Of a DNA stretch of 64,000 nt, positions 24,111-32,129 are shown one piece after another. A program made the position numbers and the translations under genes. The notes beneath the pieces were generated by a model that had not been told where the DNA came from, ran no database searches, and worked only from the letters and a program-made list of their open reading frames with translations. The DNA comes from JBLHZY01 sp050633265. GTDB lineage: Bacteria > Pseudomonadota > Alphaproteobacteria > Rhodobacterales > Rhodobacteraceae. Every line of letters begins with the position of its first letter. The first letter of the stretch is position 1. The stretch spans positions 1-64,000 of the forward strand of contig JBOEGE010000001.1 of the NCBI GenBank assembly GCA_050633265.1, read 5' to 3'.

Positions 24111-26171
24111 CTAGTTCATATCAATTTTGTTGCCTTTAAGCTTGATGGTCGAGCCTTTAATCTCAATCGCGCCGCTCTTTTTCATCACAATACTGGAAGA
24201 GCCGCAGATCAGATTGATCTCATCGCCAACATCAATCGTGAGCTTCTTGCCGATCATATCCTGACGCGACAATTCCACCGAAGACACAAATTCGCCCTCC
24301 ACCGCGCGGGTGAAATCGCGGCCAACTGTTTCAAGCGCATCGCGCCCCGTGGACAATTCAACATCGCGCCCAGTGGATTGAAAAACATCTTGGGCAACGG
24401 TGATGCTGTAATTGCCCATCTCGCCACCGTTTTCAGCCGCAGATTGCGTTTCGCCCACAAGCTTGGCAATGCCCTGATCATCGCCCTCAGCGCCGCCCAC
24501 CGCATGAACATTTTCGCCTTCACCGGTAATTTTCAGCGTCATCGAACCGCCAACCGTATGGTGATCAAACTTGGCCGTTTCCGAAACTTTGTTATTCCCG
24601 ACCGAGCGCACATAGCTCTGATCTATCCGGGTCGTGGCGTGATTATTGACCTTTTGATTGAGATCATGCTGGGCGTGCAGATATATCTCTTCGGCGCCCG
24701 CTTTGTCCTCAAAACGCAGCTCGTTATAGCCCTCGCCCTCATGGGTATCGGTGCGAAAGGTTGAGCGGGTTTTATGTTCGGGCAGGGCATAGGGCGGATC
24801 ATTGCGCCCATTGAAAACACAGCCCGTCACAAGCGGCTTGTCCGGATCGCCATTGATGAAATCAACAACAACTTCCATCCCGATGCGCGGGATCACCATG
24901 CCGCCCCAGCCATTTCCGGCCCAGTTCTGCGAAACCCGGCAGCGCATCGAATGGGCGCTTTCCAGATCCCAATGAAACTTGACCAAGATGCGCCCAAATT
25001 CATCGCAATCGACCTCGCCCTCCCCAACAACAACCGCCGTTTGCACGCCAGACATTTTGGGCGATGGGGTGTTGCGCGCAGGGCCATAGGCTTCGGTCGT
25101 GGCGGTCAAAACATAGTCGCCAGAATAGGAATAGCCCTCTTTTGGGCCTTCGCCAGAGCCATAGGAATCCGACACAAACGTGTGATGCGCCTCAAGGCAA
25201 AGATATTCCGCCCCCTTTACGCCGGGCACTTGAAAACCTGTCAGCTCAACGATCATACCCGCGTTTAAGCTGATCACATCGCCGCGGGCAAAATGCCAGT
25301 GATCGCGGGCGCGCGACTGATCCAAGCGCCGTTTGGCAACGCCTTTGCCCTGCTCAGGAAGCTCGTAATCGCCCGGATATTCATAGCTTTCCAGCTTGCC
25401 CTGCTGATAGTTGGCCGTGCCAACTTGCTCGGCTTCCATCTTCTTGGTTGGGGTTTTGAAATTGTAATCCGTAAGGCGCACAGCCCCGGTTGTAAGATGC
25501 CGGCCCGGGCCCCATTCCGAGAAATGCTCGCCCTCGGCATGATGCTGCCCGGAGACCCCGACAAAGGGGCGTTTGTTGGCCGGGATGTGATCGAATTTGA
25601 GGATCTGATCGACCAAAACAAGCGTATGCCCGCTGTCTGTATGGCGAAAGTAAAAACTGATCCCAAACCGCTCCATCAAACGGCGGGCAAATTCAAGATC
25701 GCTCTCGCCATATTGAACCGTATATTCCAGCGCGCCCGCATCATTTTGCGTATCATCCTTGAAGGCCGGGCTGCCCAAATTGCTATAGGGCGCAAAGACT
25801 TCGCCCAGAATGGCATTGGGGGTCATGTTGTGAAAAATGCGCTGCGTGCGCCGCTGGCTCAGCAGCCAAAACCAAGGGCGCAAGGTCAGCCGATAGGTAT
25901 AGCCATTCTCGCCCGATCCGGTCCAAATGGCCTCGGTAACATAGCCGGTGAAATAGCGGGTATTGCCCTCGGCCAAAACGCTGAGCTCGGCCTGCGTTCC
26001 GATCAGCTTGTCGAAATCAATATGGTCAGCAACCGAAAGCGCCTCGACCGTATATTCGAACAGCTCATCAACATATTCACGGATTTCAAAGCGCAGCAAA
26101 ACAAGCGCGTCAGGCCCGAGCGCTGTCGATAATTTTCCCTCGCGGGTGGTCTGGCTAAAAATAGCATTCAT
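24111..26171 (-). CDS. vgrG: VgrG/TssI T6SS spike protein
   Basis: 686 residues. The N-terminal gp27-like part carries YFTGYVTEAIWTGSGENGYTYRLTLRPWFWLLSQRRTQRIF and YGESDLEFARRLMERFGISFYF. The gp5-like OB region (about 375-480) has CDEFGRILVKFHWD, CRVSQNWAGNGWGGMVIPRIGMEVVVDFINGDPDKPLVTGCVFN. The beta-helix ends at SSIVMKKSGAIEIKGSTIKLKGNKIDMN with no toxic extension, so this is a structural VgrG that delivers separate cargo. It is the first gene of the seven-gene island. No tssA-M or clpV genes are in the window. Confidence 0.96.
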   Translation of the reverse strand: MNAIFSQTTREGKLSTALGPDALVLLRFEIREYVDELFEYTVEALSVADHIDFDKLIGTQAELSVLAEGNTRYFTGYVTEAIWTGSGENGYTYRLTLRPWFWLLSQRRTQRIFHNMTPNAILGEVFAPYSNLGSPAFKDDTQNDAGALEYTVQYGESDLEFARRLMERFGISFYFRHTDSGHTLVLVDQILKFDHIPANKRPFVGVSGQHHAEGEHFSEWGPGRHLTTGAVRLTDYNFKTPTKKMEAEQVGTANYQQGKLESYEYPGDYELPEQGKGVAKRRLDQSRARDHWHFARGDVISLNAGMIVELTGFQVPGVKGAEYLCLEAHHTFVSDSYGSGEGPKEGYSYSGDYVLTATTEAYGPARNTPSPKMSGVQTAVVVGEGEVDCDEFGRILVKFHWDLESAHSMRCRVSQNWAGNGWGGMVIPRIGMEVVVDFINGDPDKPLVTGCVFNGRNDPPYALPEHKTRSTFRTDTHEGEGYNELRFEDKAGAEEIYLHAQHDLNQKVNNHATTRIDQSYVRSVGNNKVSETAKFDHHTVGGSMTLKITGEGENVHAVGGAEGDDQGIAKLVGETQSAAENGGEMGNYSITVAQDVFQSTGRDVELSTGRDALETVGRDFTRAVEGEFVSSVELSRQDMIGKKLTIDVGDEINLICGSSSIVMKKSGAIEIKGSTIKLKGNKIDMN

Positions 26172-26228
26172 TTAAAATATCCACTGCCTTGAGCAAAAAA
26201 AGGCGCGTGGAGGCATGGTAGAGCAACA

Positions 26229-26242
26229 TTGCAAAACTGCAA
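26229..26242. promoter_or_regulatory. Inverted repeat upstream of vgrG
   Basis: TTGCAAAACTGCAA is a 5-bp inverted repeat with a 4-base spacer, 58 bp before the vgrG start. It could be an operator for the T6SS island, but no known regulator site was matched and it may be chance. Confidence 0.25.
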
Positions 26243-26297
26243 GGGCTCAGTTTCCCTCGGGTAAATTTCCGCCCGCGCCGCCCCGGCCAATCAGGCC

Positions 26298-27242
26298 CTA
26301 AGTGGCGCCAAGATGGCCAAGACGCGCGCTCAAAAGGGCAAAAAAGCCATCCGCATCAATGCTTCCCATAAAGGTTGCATTGGCCGGGCGCCCCGAAACA
26401 CCCCACCAATCCGCAACCGTCATCCCCAAGGTCAACGCGCCCTCAAGCTCGATCTCAACATTGATATGGCGCCCCGAAAAGAGAGCGGGATCAATGAGAT
26501 AGGCAATCACGGTTGGATCATGCAGCGGCGCGCCCTTAGAGCCGTATTTGGCAATGTCAAAGCGCTCAAAGAAATGGGTCCAAGAGGCAACAACCTCGCC
26601 AATGCGCGTTCCCAAAGCTTCAAACCGCGCGACCCGCTCTTGGGTCACAAGCGCTTTGTGGGTCACATCGAGCGGCATAACTGTGATCGGCGCGCCGCAT
26701 GCAAAAACGATCGCCGCCGCTTCGGGATCGACATAGATGTTAAATTCCGCCGTTGGCGTGATATTGCCGACTTCAAAGTAAGCCCCACCCATCAAAACGA
26801 TCTCTTGGATGCGCGGCGCAATATCGGGCGCGCGCTGAAGGGCGGTTGCGATATTGGTCAGCGGGCCGAGCGGGCAAAGCGTCACCGTCCCGGGAGGATG
26901 GCGGCGCAGCTCGTGAATGATGAAATCAACCGCGTGCATATCCTGCACCTTCATGCTGGGCGCGGGCAGTTCGATCCCATCAAGCCCGGTCTTCCCGTGC
27001 ACATGTTCGGCCGTCACCAAAGGGCGCGAAAGGGGGGCCGCACAGCCCTCAAATACCGCGATATCGCGCCGCCCGGCCAGCTCGCAAACCTTGCGCGCAT
27101 TGATCGAGGTTAGCGCCAGCGGCACATTTCCCGCCACCGCCGTGATGCCCAAAACCTCTAATTCAGGCGCGCCAAGTGCCAAAAGGATGGCCACAGCATC
27201 ATCTTGGCCCGGGTCTGTATCAATGATGATTTTGCGGCTCAT
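26298..27242 (-). CDS. Nucleoside hydrolase (inosine-uridine preferring type)
   Basis: 314 residues. It splits ribonucleosides into base and ribose for salvage. Calcium-site motifs are IIIDTDPGQDDAVAILLAL at the N-terminus, LGPLTNIATAL, MGGAYFEVGNITPTAEFNIYVDPEAAAIVF, and the His-Asp of APLHDPTVIAYL near the end. A GGAG-type RBS precedes the ATG. It stands alone; a terminator separates it from the upstream binding-protein gene. Which nucleoside it prefers cannot be told. Confidence 0.93.
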   Translation of the reverse strand: MSRKIIIDTDPGQDDAVAILLALGAPELEVLGITAVAGNVPLALTSINARKVCELAGRRDIAVFEGCAAPLSRPLVTAEHVHGKTGLDGIELPAPSMKVQDMHAVDFIIHELRRHPPGTVTLCPLGPLTNIATALQRAPDIAPRIQEIVLMGGAYFEVGNITPTAEFNIYVDPEAAAIVFACGAPITVMPLDVTHKALVTQERVARFEALGTRIGEVVASWTHFFERFDIAKYGSKGAPLHDPTVIAYLIDPALFSGRHINVEIELEGALTLGMTVADWWGVSGRPANATFMGSIDADGFFALLSARLGHLGAT

Positions 27243-27332
27243 GGGCGCTCCTTATTTGGGCGGGGATTGCGGCGTTTGGGGCAGAGTGGCGCGCGCGATC
27301 CGGCTTGTCCAGAGGGCGCAGGCTCGGAACAC

Positions 27333-27364
27333 AAAAAACGCGCGCCCCTCGCAGAGCGCGCGCC
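27333..27364 (-). terminator. Rho-independent terminator of the iron-binding protein gene
   Basis: On the minus strand a GC-rich hairpin (arms CGCGCGC and GCGCGCG) is followed by six T residues, about 26 bp after the stop of the gene at 27391. Confidence 0.8.
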
Positions 27365-27390
27365 GGTTTAGGCCAACTGGCCCGCGTTTA

Positions 27391-28395
27391 TTAGCTATCG
27401 AAATCAACCTCTTGGGTGATTTTAAGCGCGTCCGGGCGCAGCTTGGCAAGATCCATCAGATTTACATCATCCGCGGTAAATTCGCCCCAGCCAGACACCA
27501 GCTCCGCAGGCTTTGAGCCCGGCGCAATCGGATATTCAAAATTGGCTTCGGCATAGATCTCCTGGGCTGCGGGCGAGGTCAAAAACTCCATGAATTGCAG
27601 CGCTTCGGCGGCGTTATCGGTTGCTTTTGTCATGGCCACACCCGAGATGTTCACATGCGTGCCCGCGCCTTCAAAGACCGGGAAATCAAGCCGGACCGAA
27701 TTGGCCCATTCAATCTGCTCCGGATCGGCAAGCATCTTGCCCATGTAATAGGTATTGCCCAAGGAAATATCGCATTCACCCGCCCAAATCGCCTTTACCT
27801 GCGCGCGATCATTGCCTTGCGGTTTGCGCGCGAGATTGGCCTTAAGCCCTTCGAGCCACGCCTTGGTTTCCTCGGCACCGTGATGCTTCAGATAGGCCGA
27901 TGTCAGCCCGATCATATAGGCATGCGTGCCCGAACGGGTGCAGATACGGCCCTTCCACTTGGGATCGGCGAGGTCTTCATATGTGGTGATTTCGCCCGGC
28001 GCGACGCGCTCTTTTGAAGCGTAAACAATGCGCGCGCGGGTTGTCAGGCCCCACCATTGCCCCTCGGGATCGTGATAGGCGGCCGGCACATTCGCGGCCA
28101 TGGTTTCAGAGTGAACCGCTTGGGTGACCCCGGCTTCAACCGCCTCATTCAGGCGCGAAATATCGACTGTAAGGATCACATCCGCCGGGCTGCGCTCACC
28201 TTCGGCCAAGAGCCGCTCGACCATGCCTTTTTCGAGATATGCCACGTTTACATCAATGCCGGTTTGGGCCGTAAACGCCTCTGTGAGCGGTGCGATCAGC
28301 TCGGGCTGACGGTAGGAATAAACGTTGACCTCTGCGAATGCGGGCAGGGCCGCGCAAAGCGAAACGGTGGAAAGAGCGAGAGTGGTGCGAAACAT
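27391..28395 (-). CDS. Fe(3+) ABC transporter substrate-binding protein (FbpA/FutA type)
   Basis: 334 residues. A signal peptide (MFRTTLALSTVSLCAALPAFA) precedes EVNVYSYRQPELIAPL. The fold is that of ferric-binding proteins: TGIDVNVAYLEKGMVERLLAEG, SPADVILTVDISRL, NDRAQVKAIWAGECDISLGNTYYMGK with the paired Tyr ligands, and VNISGVAMTKATDNAAEALQF. It captures ferric iron in the periplasm. The RBS is CCGGAGG. No permease or ATPase gene is adjacent. Two boxes resembling the Iron-Rhodo-box lie upstream. Confidence 0.92.
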   Translation of the reverse strand: MFRTTLALSTVSLCAALPAFAEVNVYSYRQPELIAPLTEAFTAQTGIDVNVAYLEKGMVERLLAEGERSPADVILTVDISRLNEAVEAGVTQAVHSETMAANVPAAYHDPEGQWWGLTTRARIVYASKERVAPGEITTYEDLADPKWKGRICTRSGTHAYMIGLTSAYLKHHGAEETKAWLEGLKANLARKPQGNDRAQVKAIWAGECDISLGNTYYMGKMLADPEQIEWANSVRLDFPVFEGAGTHVNISGVAMTKATDNAAEALQFMEFLTSPAAQEIYAEANFEYPIAPGSKPAELVSGWGEFTADDVNLMDLAKLRPDALKITQEVDFDS

Positions 28396-28428
28396 GTAAG
28401 CCTCCGGTTAAAGTTGCCCTGCTTTAAC

Positions 28429-28445
28429 CTGAGTAAATTAGTAAG
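28429..28445. promoter_or_regulatory. Candidate Iron-Rhodo-box 1
   Basis: CTGAGTAAATTAGTAAG, 34 bp before the start of the ferric-binding protein gene. It matches TGA-N9-TCA, the Iron-Rhodo-box recognised by RirA in Rhodobacterales, with one mismatch (TAA for TCA), and is similar to the box at 28454. Iron repression is inferred. Confidence 0.5.
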
Positions 28446-28453
28446 GTCAATAC

Positions 28454-28470
28454 CTGAATGAATTAGTCGG
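28454..28470. promoter_or_regulatory. Candidate Iron-Rhodo-box 2
   Basis: CTGAATGAATTAGTCGG, a near copy of the box at 28429 (12 of the first 14 bases equal), 25 bp further upstream. It fits TGA-N9-TCA with one mismatch (TCG for TCA). Confidence 0.5.
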
Positions 28471-28538
28471 ATACATTTATTGGGCGCGTTTTGCCCTCTA
28501 TATGCGCGCGGGCTTGGCTGCTGTGGGGTATGGTCTTC

Positions 28539-29342
28539 CTAAGCCTCGCTTTGCTTTGCAGCGATCCAATGGGCTTCCATTTCCGCGAGGCTCGCCGATT
28601 TCACATCGCGCCCCGCTTCGGCCAATGCATCCTCAACCGCGCCAAAGCGGCGGGTCACTTTGGCATTGGTGCGCCGGATCGCTGCCTCAGGATCAACGCC
28701 CAAATGGCGCGCCAAATTGGCCATCGCAAAGAGCAAATCGCCCATCTCATCCTCAATCGCATCCCCATCCATCTGCGCCGAAGCATCGGCCAGTTCACGC
28801 GCTTCTTCTGCAATTTTATCAATAACTTGCGCGCTATTGTCCCAGTCAAATCCAACCCGGGCAAGCCGCTTTTGCAGCTTCATCGCCCGCAGCAATCCGG
28901 GCAGCCCCATTGCCACCCCATCCAAAGTGCGCGTCTCGCCGCGCGCGGCGCGCTCACGGGCCTTTTGCGCCTCCCAATCGCGATTTTGCTGCTCTGCCGT
29001 TTTGCCCGGCTCCGCCCCAAACACATGCGGATGGCGCGCGATCATCTTGGCGGAAATCGCTTCGGCCACGCTTTCAAAAGAGAAATCCCCGGCCTCCTCG
29101 CCAATACGCGCATGAAACACCACCTGAAGCAAAAGATCGCCAAGCTCGCCCTCCAAATCGCCCATATCGCCGCGCTCAATCGCATCGGCAACTTCATAAG
29201 CCTCTTCAATCGTATAGGGCGCGATGCTCGCGTAGGTTTGGGCGATATCCCAAGGGCAGCCCGTCTGCGGATCGCGCAGGCGCTCCATGATATAGAGCAG
29301 CTTGGAAATGCCCGATTTTGGCATGTTTTGCAGATTGGTCAT
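28539..29342 (-). CDS. mazG: Nucleoside triphosphate pyrophosphohydrolase MazG
   Basis: 267 residues. It hydrolyses (d)NTPs to monophosphates and pyrophosphate, clearing damaged nucleotides. Two MazG domains are visible: residues about 10-110 with CPWDIAQTYASIAPYTIEEAYEVADAIE and ELGDLLLQVVFHARIGEE (EExxE and ExxD metal sites), and about 155-250 with VGFDWDNSAQVIDKIAEEARELADA and EDEMGDLLFAMANLARHL. Its ATG overlaps the stop of the upstream PEP-mutase family gene. Confidence 0.96.
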   Translation of the reverse strand: MTNLQNMPKSGISKLLYIMERLRDPQTGCPWDIAQTYASIAPYTIEEAYEVADAIERGDMGDLEGELGDLLLQVVFHARIGEEAGDFSFESVAEAISAKMIARHPHVFGAEPGKTAEQQNRDWEAQKARERAARGETRTLDGVAMGLPGLLRAMKLQKRLARVGFDWDNSAQVIDKIAEEARELADASAQMDGDAIEDEMGDLLFAMANLARHLGVDPEAAIRRTNAKVTRRFGAVEDALAEAGRDVKSASLAEMEAHWIAAKQSEA

Positions 29343-30157
29343 GTGGCCTCGGCGAGCAGTTTATCCATAATTTTCGAAGGTAATATGTCTCCCAGCCCCG
29401 AAAAGTTGCCTTTTTCGAACATTTCAGTGCAAAGCTGATAAATCAGCTTATGGCTGGCCCGCGCCAAGGCCCCGCCCATCGAAACGCGCGCAATCCCGAT
29501 GGCGGCAAATTCATCCAGGCTGGTTTTGGCGAAAGGCCCAGCGGCCAGCGCATTCACCGGTTTCTTGGTCACTTGGCAAATTCGGGCCAGATCCTCCATG
29601 CTTGGCGGGAGCGGAACATAGAGCCCATCTGCGCCCGCCTGATCGAAGGCCTGAATGCGCGCAATCGCCTCTTCAATGCCGTAACCGCCCGCAAGGCAGC
29701 CATCGGCGCGGGCCACCAAAAAGAAATCTTGGGGCAGGGCGCGCGCCGCCGCCGCTGCCGCCCGGATGCGCTCAACCGCCAATTCGCGCGCGTAAGCTGA
29801 GCTGCCCGGCAGGGCCGTGTCCTCAATGCAAATCCCGGCAAGGCCAATCTCGCCCGCCAAGCGAACCGTCTGCGCGCAGGTCTCTGGATCTTCGCCAAAG
29901 CCATTCTCAAAATCGCCCGAAACCGGCACGGAAACCGCGGCCACCAAATCCTGCGCATGGGCAAGCGCCTGATCGCGCGTAAGCGTGCCATCATCGGCAA
30001 AGCCAAGGGTAAAGGCATGCGCCGCAGAGGAGCTGGCGATCGCCTTGGCCCCCATGGATTGCAGCATTTTGGCCGACCCCGCATCCCAAGCATTGGCCAA
30101 GATAAAGGGTTGGCCGGGGCGATGAAGCGCGCGAAGCTGTGAGCCTATATCATCCAT
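29339..30157 (-). CDS. Isocitrate lyase/PEP mutase family protein
   Basis: 272 residues. The TIM-barrel enzyme has PFILANAWDAGSAKMLQSMGAKAIASSSAAHAFTLGF, SGDFENGFGEDPE with the metal-binding acidic residues, and GICIEDTAL. Family members cleave or rearrange 2-methylisocitrate, oxaloacetate or phosphonopyruvate; the catalytic Cys loop of isocitrate lyase (KKCGH) is missing, so the reaction is open. It is translationally coupled to mazG by an ATGA overlap. Confidence 0.82.
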   Translation of the reverse strand: MDDIGSQLRALHRPGQPFILANAWDAGSAKMLQSMGAKAIASSSAAHAFTLGFADDGTLTRDQALAHAQDLVAAVSVPVSGDFENGFGEDPETCAQTVRLAGEIGLAGICIEDTALPGSSAYARELAVERIRAAAAAARALPQDFFLVARADGCLAGGYGIEEAIARIQAFDQAGADGLYVPLPPSMEDLARICQVTKKPVNALAAGPFAKTSLDEFAAIGIARVSMGGALARASHKLIYQLCTEMFEKGNFSGLGDILPSKIMDKLLAEAT

Positions 30158-30196
30158 ACCGAACCTATATTATTGAAATTAAACAGATATCTTTGC

Positions 30197-30532
30197 CTAA
30201 AGCGCGGCGCGCGCAGCCTTTGTCAGCTTGCCAACAATCAAATCGTATGAGGTCTTGAGCCGGTGGGCCAGCTCTTCCTCATCCTCCATCGTAAAGGGCA
30301 AAAGCACCCAAGAGCGATGAAAATACCGCGCCTTTTGCCCGATCCCGATCTCGATCAAAAACGCCGCCGCTTCAACACTGGCCGTCTTGACCGTAACCCC
30401 ATCACGCGAGGCCGCAAAACAGGCAAACATCTTGCCGCCGACCTTCCAGCTCTCAAGCTCACCATCCGCAGGCGCGGCCCGAACCGCCCCGGGAAAGCCC
30501 GCACAAATCTTATCAATCGCTGCAATATCCAT
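30197..30532 (-). CDS. MmcQ/YjbR family protein
   Basis: 111 residues. It has the CyaY-like alpha/beta fold pattern of the family: DKICAGFPGAVRAAPADGELESWKVGGKMFACFA and SWVLLPFTMEDEEELAHRLKTSYDLIVGKL. The family is described as DNA-binding by its fold, but the role is unclear. The ATG at 30532 gives a family-typical N-terminus; an ATG at 30547 is also possible. It is divergent from cysS. Confidence 0.78.
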   Translation of the reverse strand: MDIAAIDKICAGFPGAVRAAPADGELESWKVGGKMFACFAASRDGVTVKTASVEAAAFLIEIGIGQKARYFHRSWVLLPFTMEDEEELAHRLKTSYDLIVGKLTKAARAAL

Positions 30533-30731
30533 CCCGTTAGCCTGCATTTTTGCCAAGCGAAGCGCAAGGCTTGGCAGGGGCGCATGCGGCTGCTATGAAC
30601 GGCTCATGAGAACGCAAAGCATCATCATTATCTGCTGCATTACCCGCTGACATATGTCGCGCGGGCCCGCTCTCTTTCACTCCTTTGTTTAAGTTGCTAA
30701 AGCCTGCGGGGACGCCACCCGAGGATTAAGC

Positions 30732-32129
30732 ATGACCAAGATCACGCTGCACAACACCAAGACGCGCCGCAAAGAGGGCTTCACGCCGCTCGATCCAAAC
30801 AACGTGCGCATGTATGTCTGCGGGCCAACCGTTTATGATCGCGCCCATCTGGGCAATGCGCGCCCGGTGATTGTGTTTGATGTGCTCTATCGGCTACTGC
30901 GCCATGTTTACGGCGCCGAGCAGATTAAATATGTGCGCAATTTCACCGATGTAGACGATAAGATCAACGCACGCGCAGCGAGCAGCGGGCGCAGCATTGG
31001 CGAGATCACGGATGAAACGATCGGCTGGTATCTGGATGATATGGGCGCGGTCGGTGCGCTTGAGCCAAATGAGATGCCGCGCGCAACCGAATTTATCGAC
31101 CAAATGATTGCAATGATTGAGGAATTGATCGCGTCAGACCATGCATATGCCGCCGAGGGCCATGTGCTTTTCGCTGTGGAAAGCTACAAAGAATATGGCG
31201 CGCTGTCTGGCCGCTCGATTGATGATATGATCGCTGGTGCGCGGGTCGAAGTGGCGCCCTACAAACGCAATCCGATGGATTTTGTGCTCTGGAAACCGTC
31301 GGATGAGAGCACGCCGGGATGGGAAAGCCCATGGGGCCGGGGCCGCCCTGGCTGGCATATTGAATGCTCGGCGATGGCCTATGAATTGCTCGGCGAGAGC
31401 TTTGATATTCACGGCGGCGGCAATGATCTGATGTTCCCGCACCACGAAAACGAGATCGCCCAAAGCTGCTGCGCGCATCCCGAGGGGGGCTTTGCGCAGG
31501 TCTGGTTGCACAATGAAATGCTACAGGTTGAAGGCAAGAAAATGTCCAAATCCTTGGGCAATTTCTTCACCGTGCGCGATCTGCTCGATCAAGGCATCCC
31601 CGGCGAAGTGATCCGCTTTGTGATGCTGAGCACGCATTATCGCAAGCCGATGGACTGGACAGCAGAGAAGGCGGAACAGGCCAAATCCACCCTGCGCAAT
31701 TGGCGCGCGCTCGTTTTGGACGCGGAAGAAACCGGCCCCGATCAAGACATTGTCGATCTGATCGCCGATGATCTCAACACCGCAGGCGCAATCACCAAGC
31801 TTCACGCGATGGCCAAAGCAATCACCGCCAATCCGCAAAAAGACTGCTTCTATGAAAAGGGCGCGTTTTTATCCTCTGCCCGGTTGCTCGGGCTATTGAG
31901 CAAAGAATTGGGCGGCTGGGAAGTGGGCGGCGCGGATTTGGCCCCGTTTGAAGCGGCGCTTTCGGCCCTGCGCGAAACGGCGATGCAAAGCAAAGATTTC
32001 TCTGAAGTCGACGCGATGAAAGCCGCGTTGATCGCAGCCGGGGTAGAAGTGCGCATGTCAAAAGCGGGCGTAGAATTGGCAGAAGCGGCAGGCTTTGACG
32101 CCTCCAAACTCGAAGGGTTGCTGAAATGA
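30732..32129 (+). CDS. cysS: Cysteine-tRNA ligase
   Basis: 465 residues. It charges tRNA-Cys. Cys30 in MYVCGPTVYDRAHLGNARP is the first zinc ligand, with HLGN at 39-42 as the HIGH motif. WHIECSAMA and FPHHENEIAQS supply further zinc ligands, and KMSKS is at 270-274. The C-terminal helical domain is complete. GAGGA precedes the start. It is coupled to cimA by ATGA. Confidence 0.97.
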   Translation: MTKITLHNTKTRRKEGFTPLDPNNVRMYVCGPTVYDRAHLGNARPVIVFDVLYRLLRHVYGAEQIKYVRNFTDVDDKINARAASSGRSIGEITDETIGWYLDDMGAVGALEPNEMPRATEFIDQMIAMIEELIASDHAYAAEGHVLFAVESYKEYGALSGRSIDDMIAGARVEVAPYKRNPMDFVLWKPSDESTPGWESPWGRGRPGWHIECSAMAYELLGESFDIHGGGNDLMFPHHENEIAQSCCAHPEGGFAQVWLHNEMLQVEGKKMSKSLGNFFTVRDLLDQGIPGEVIRFVMLSTHYRKPMDWTAEKAEQAKSTLRNWRALVLDAEETGPDQDIVDLIADDLNTAGAITKLHAMAKAITANPQKDCFYEKGAFLSSARLLGLLSKELGGWEVGGADLAPFEAALSALRETAMQSKDFSEVDAMKAALIAAGVEVRMSKAGVELAEAAGFDASKLEGLLK

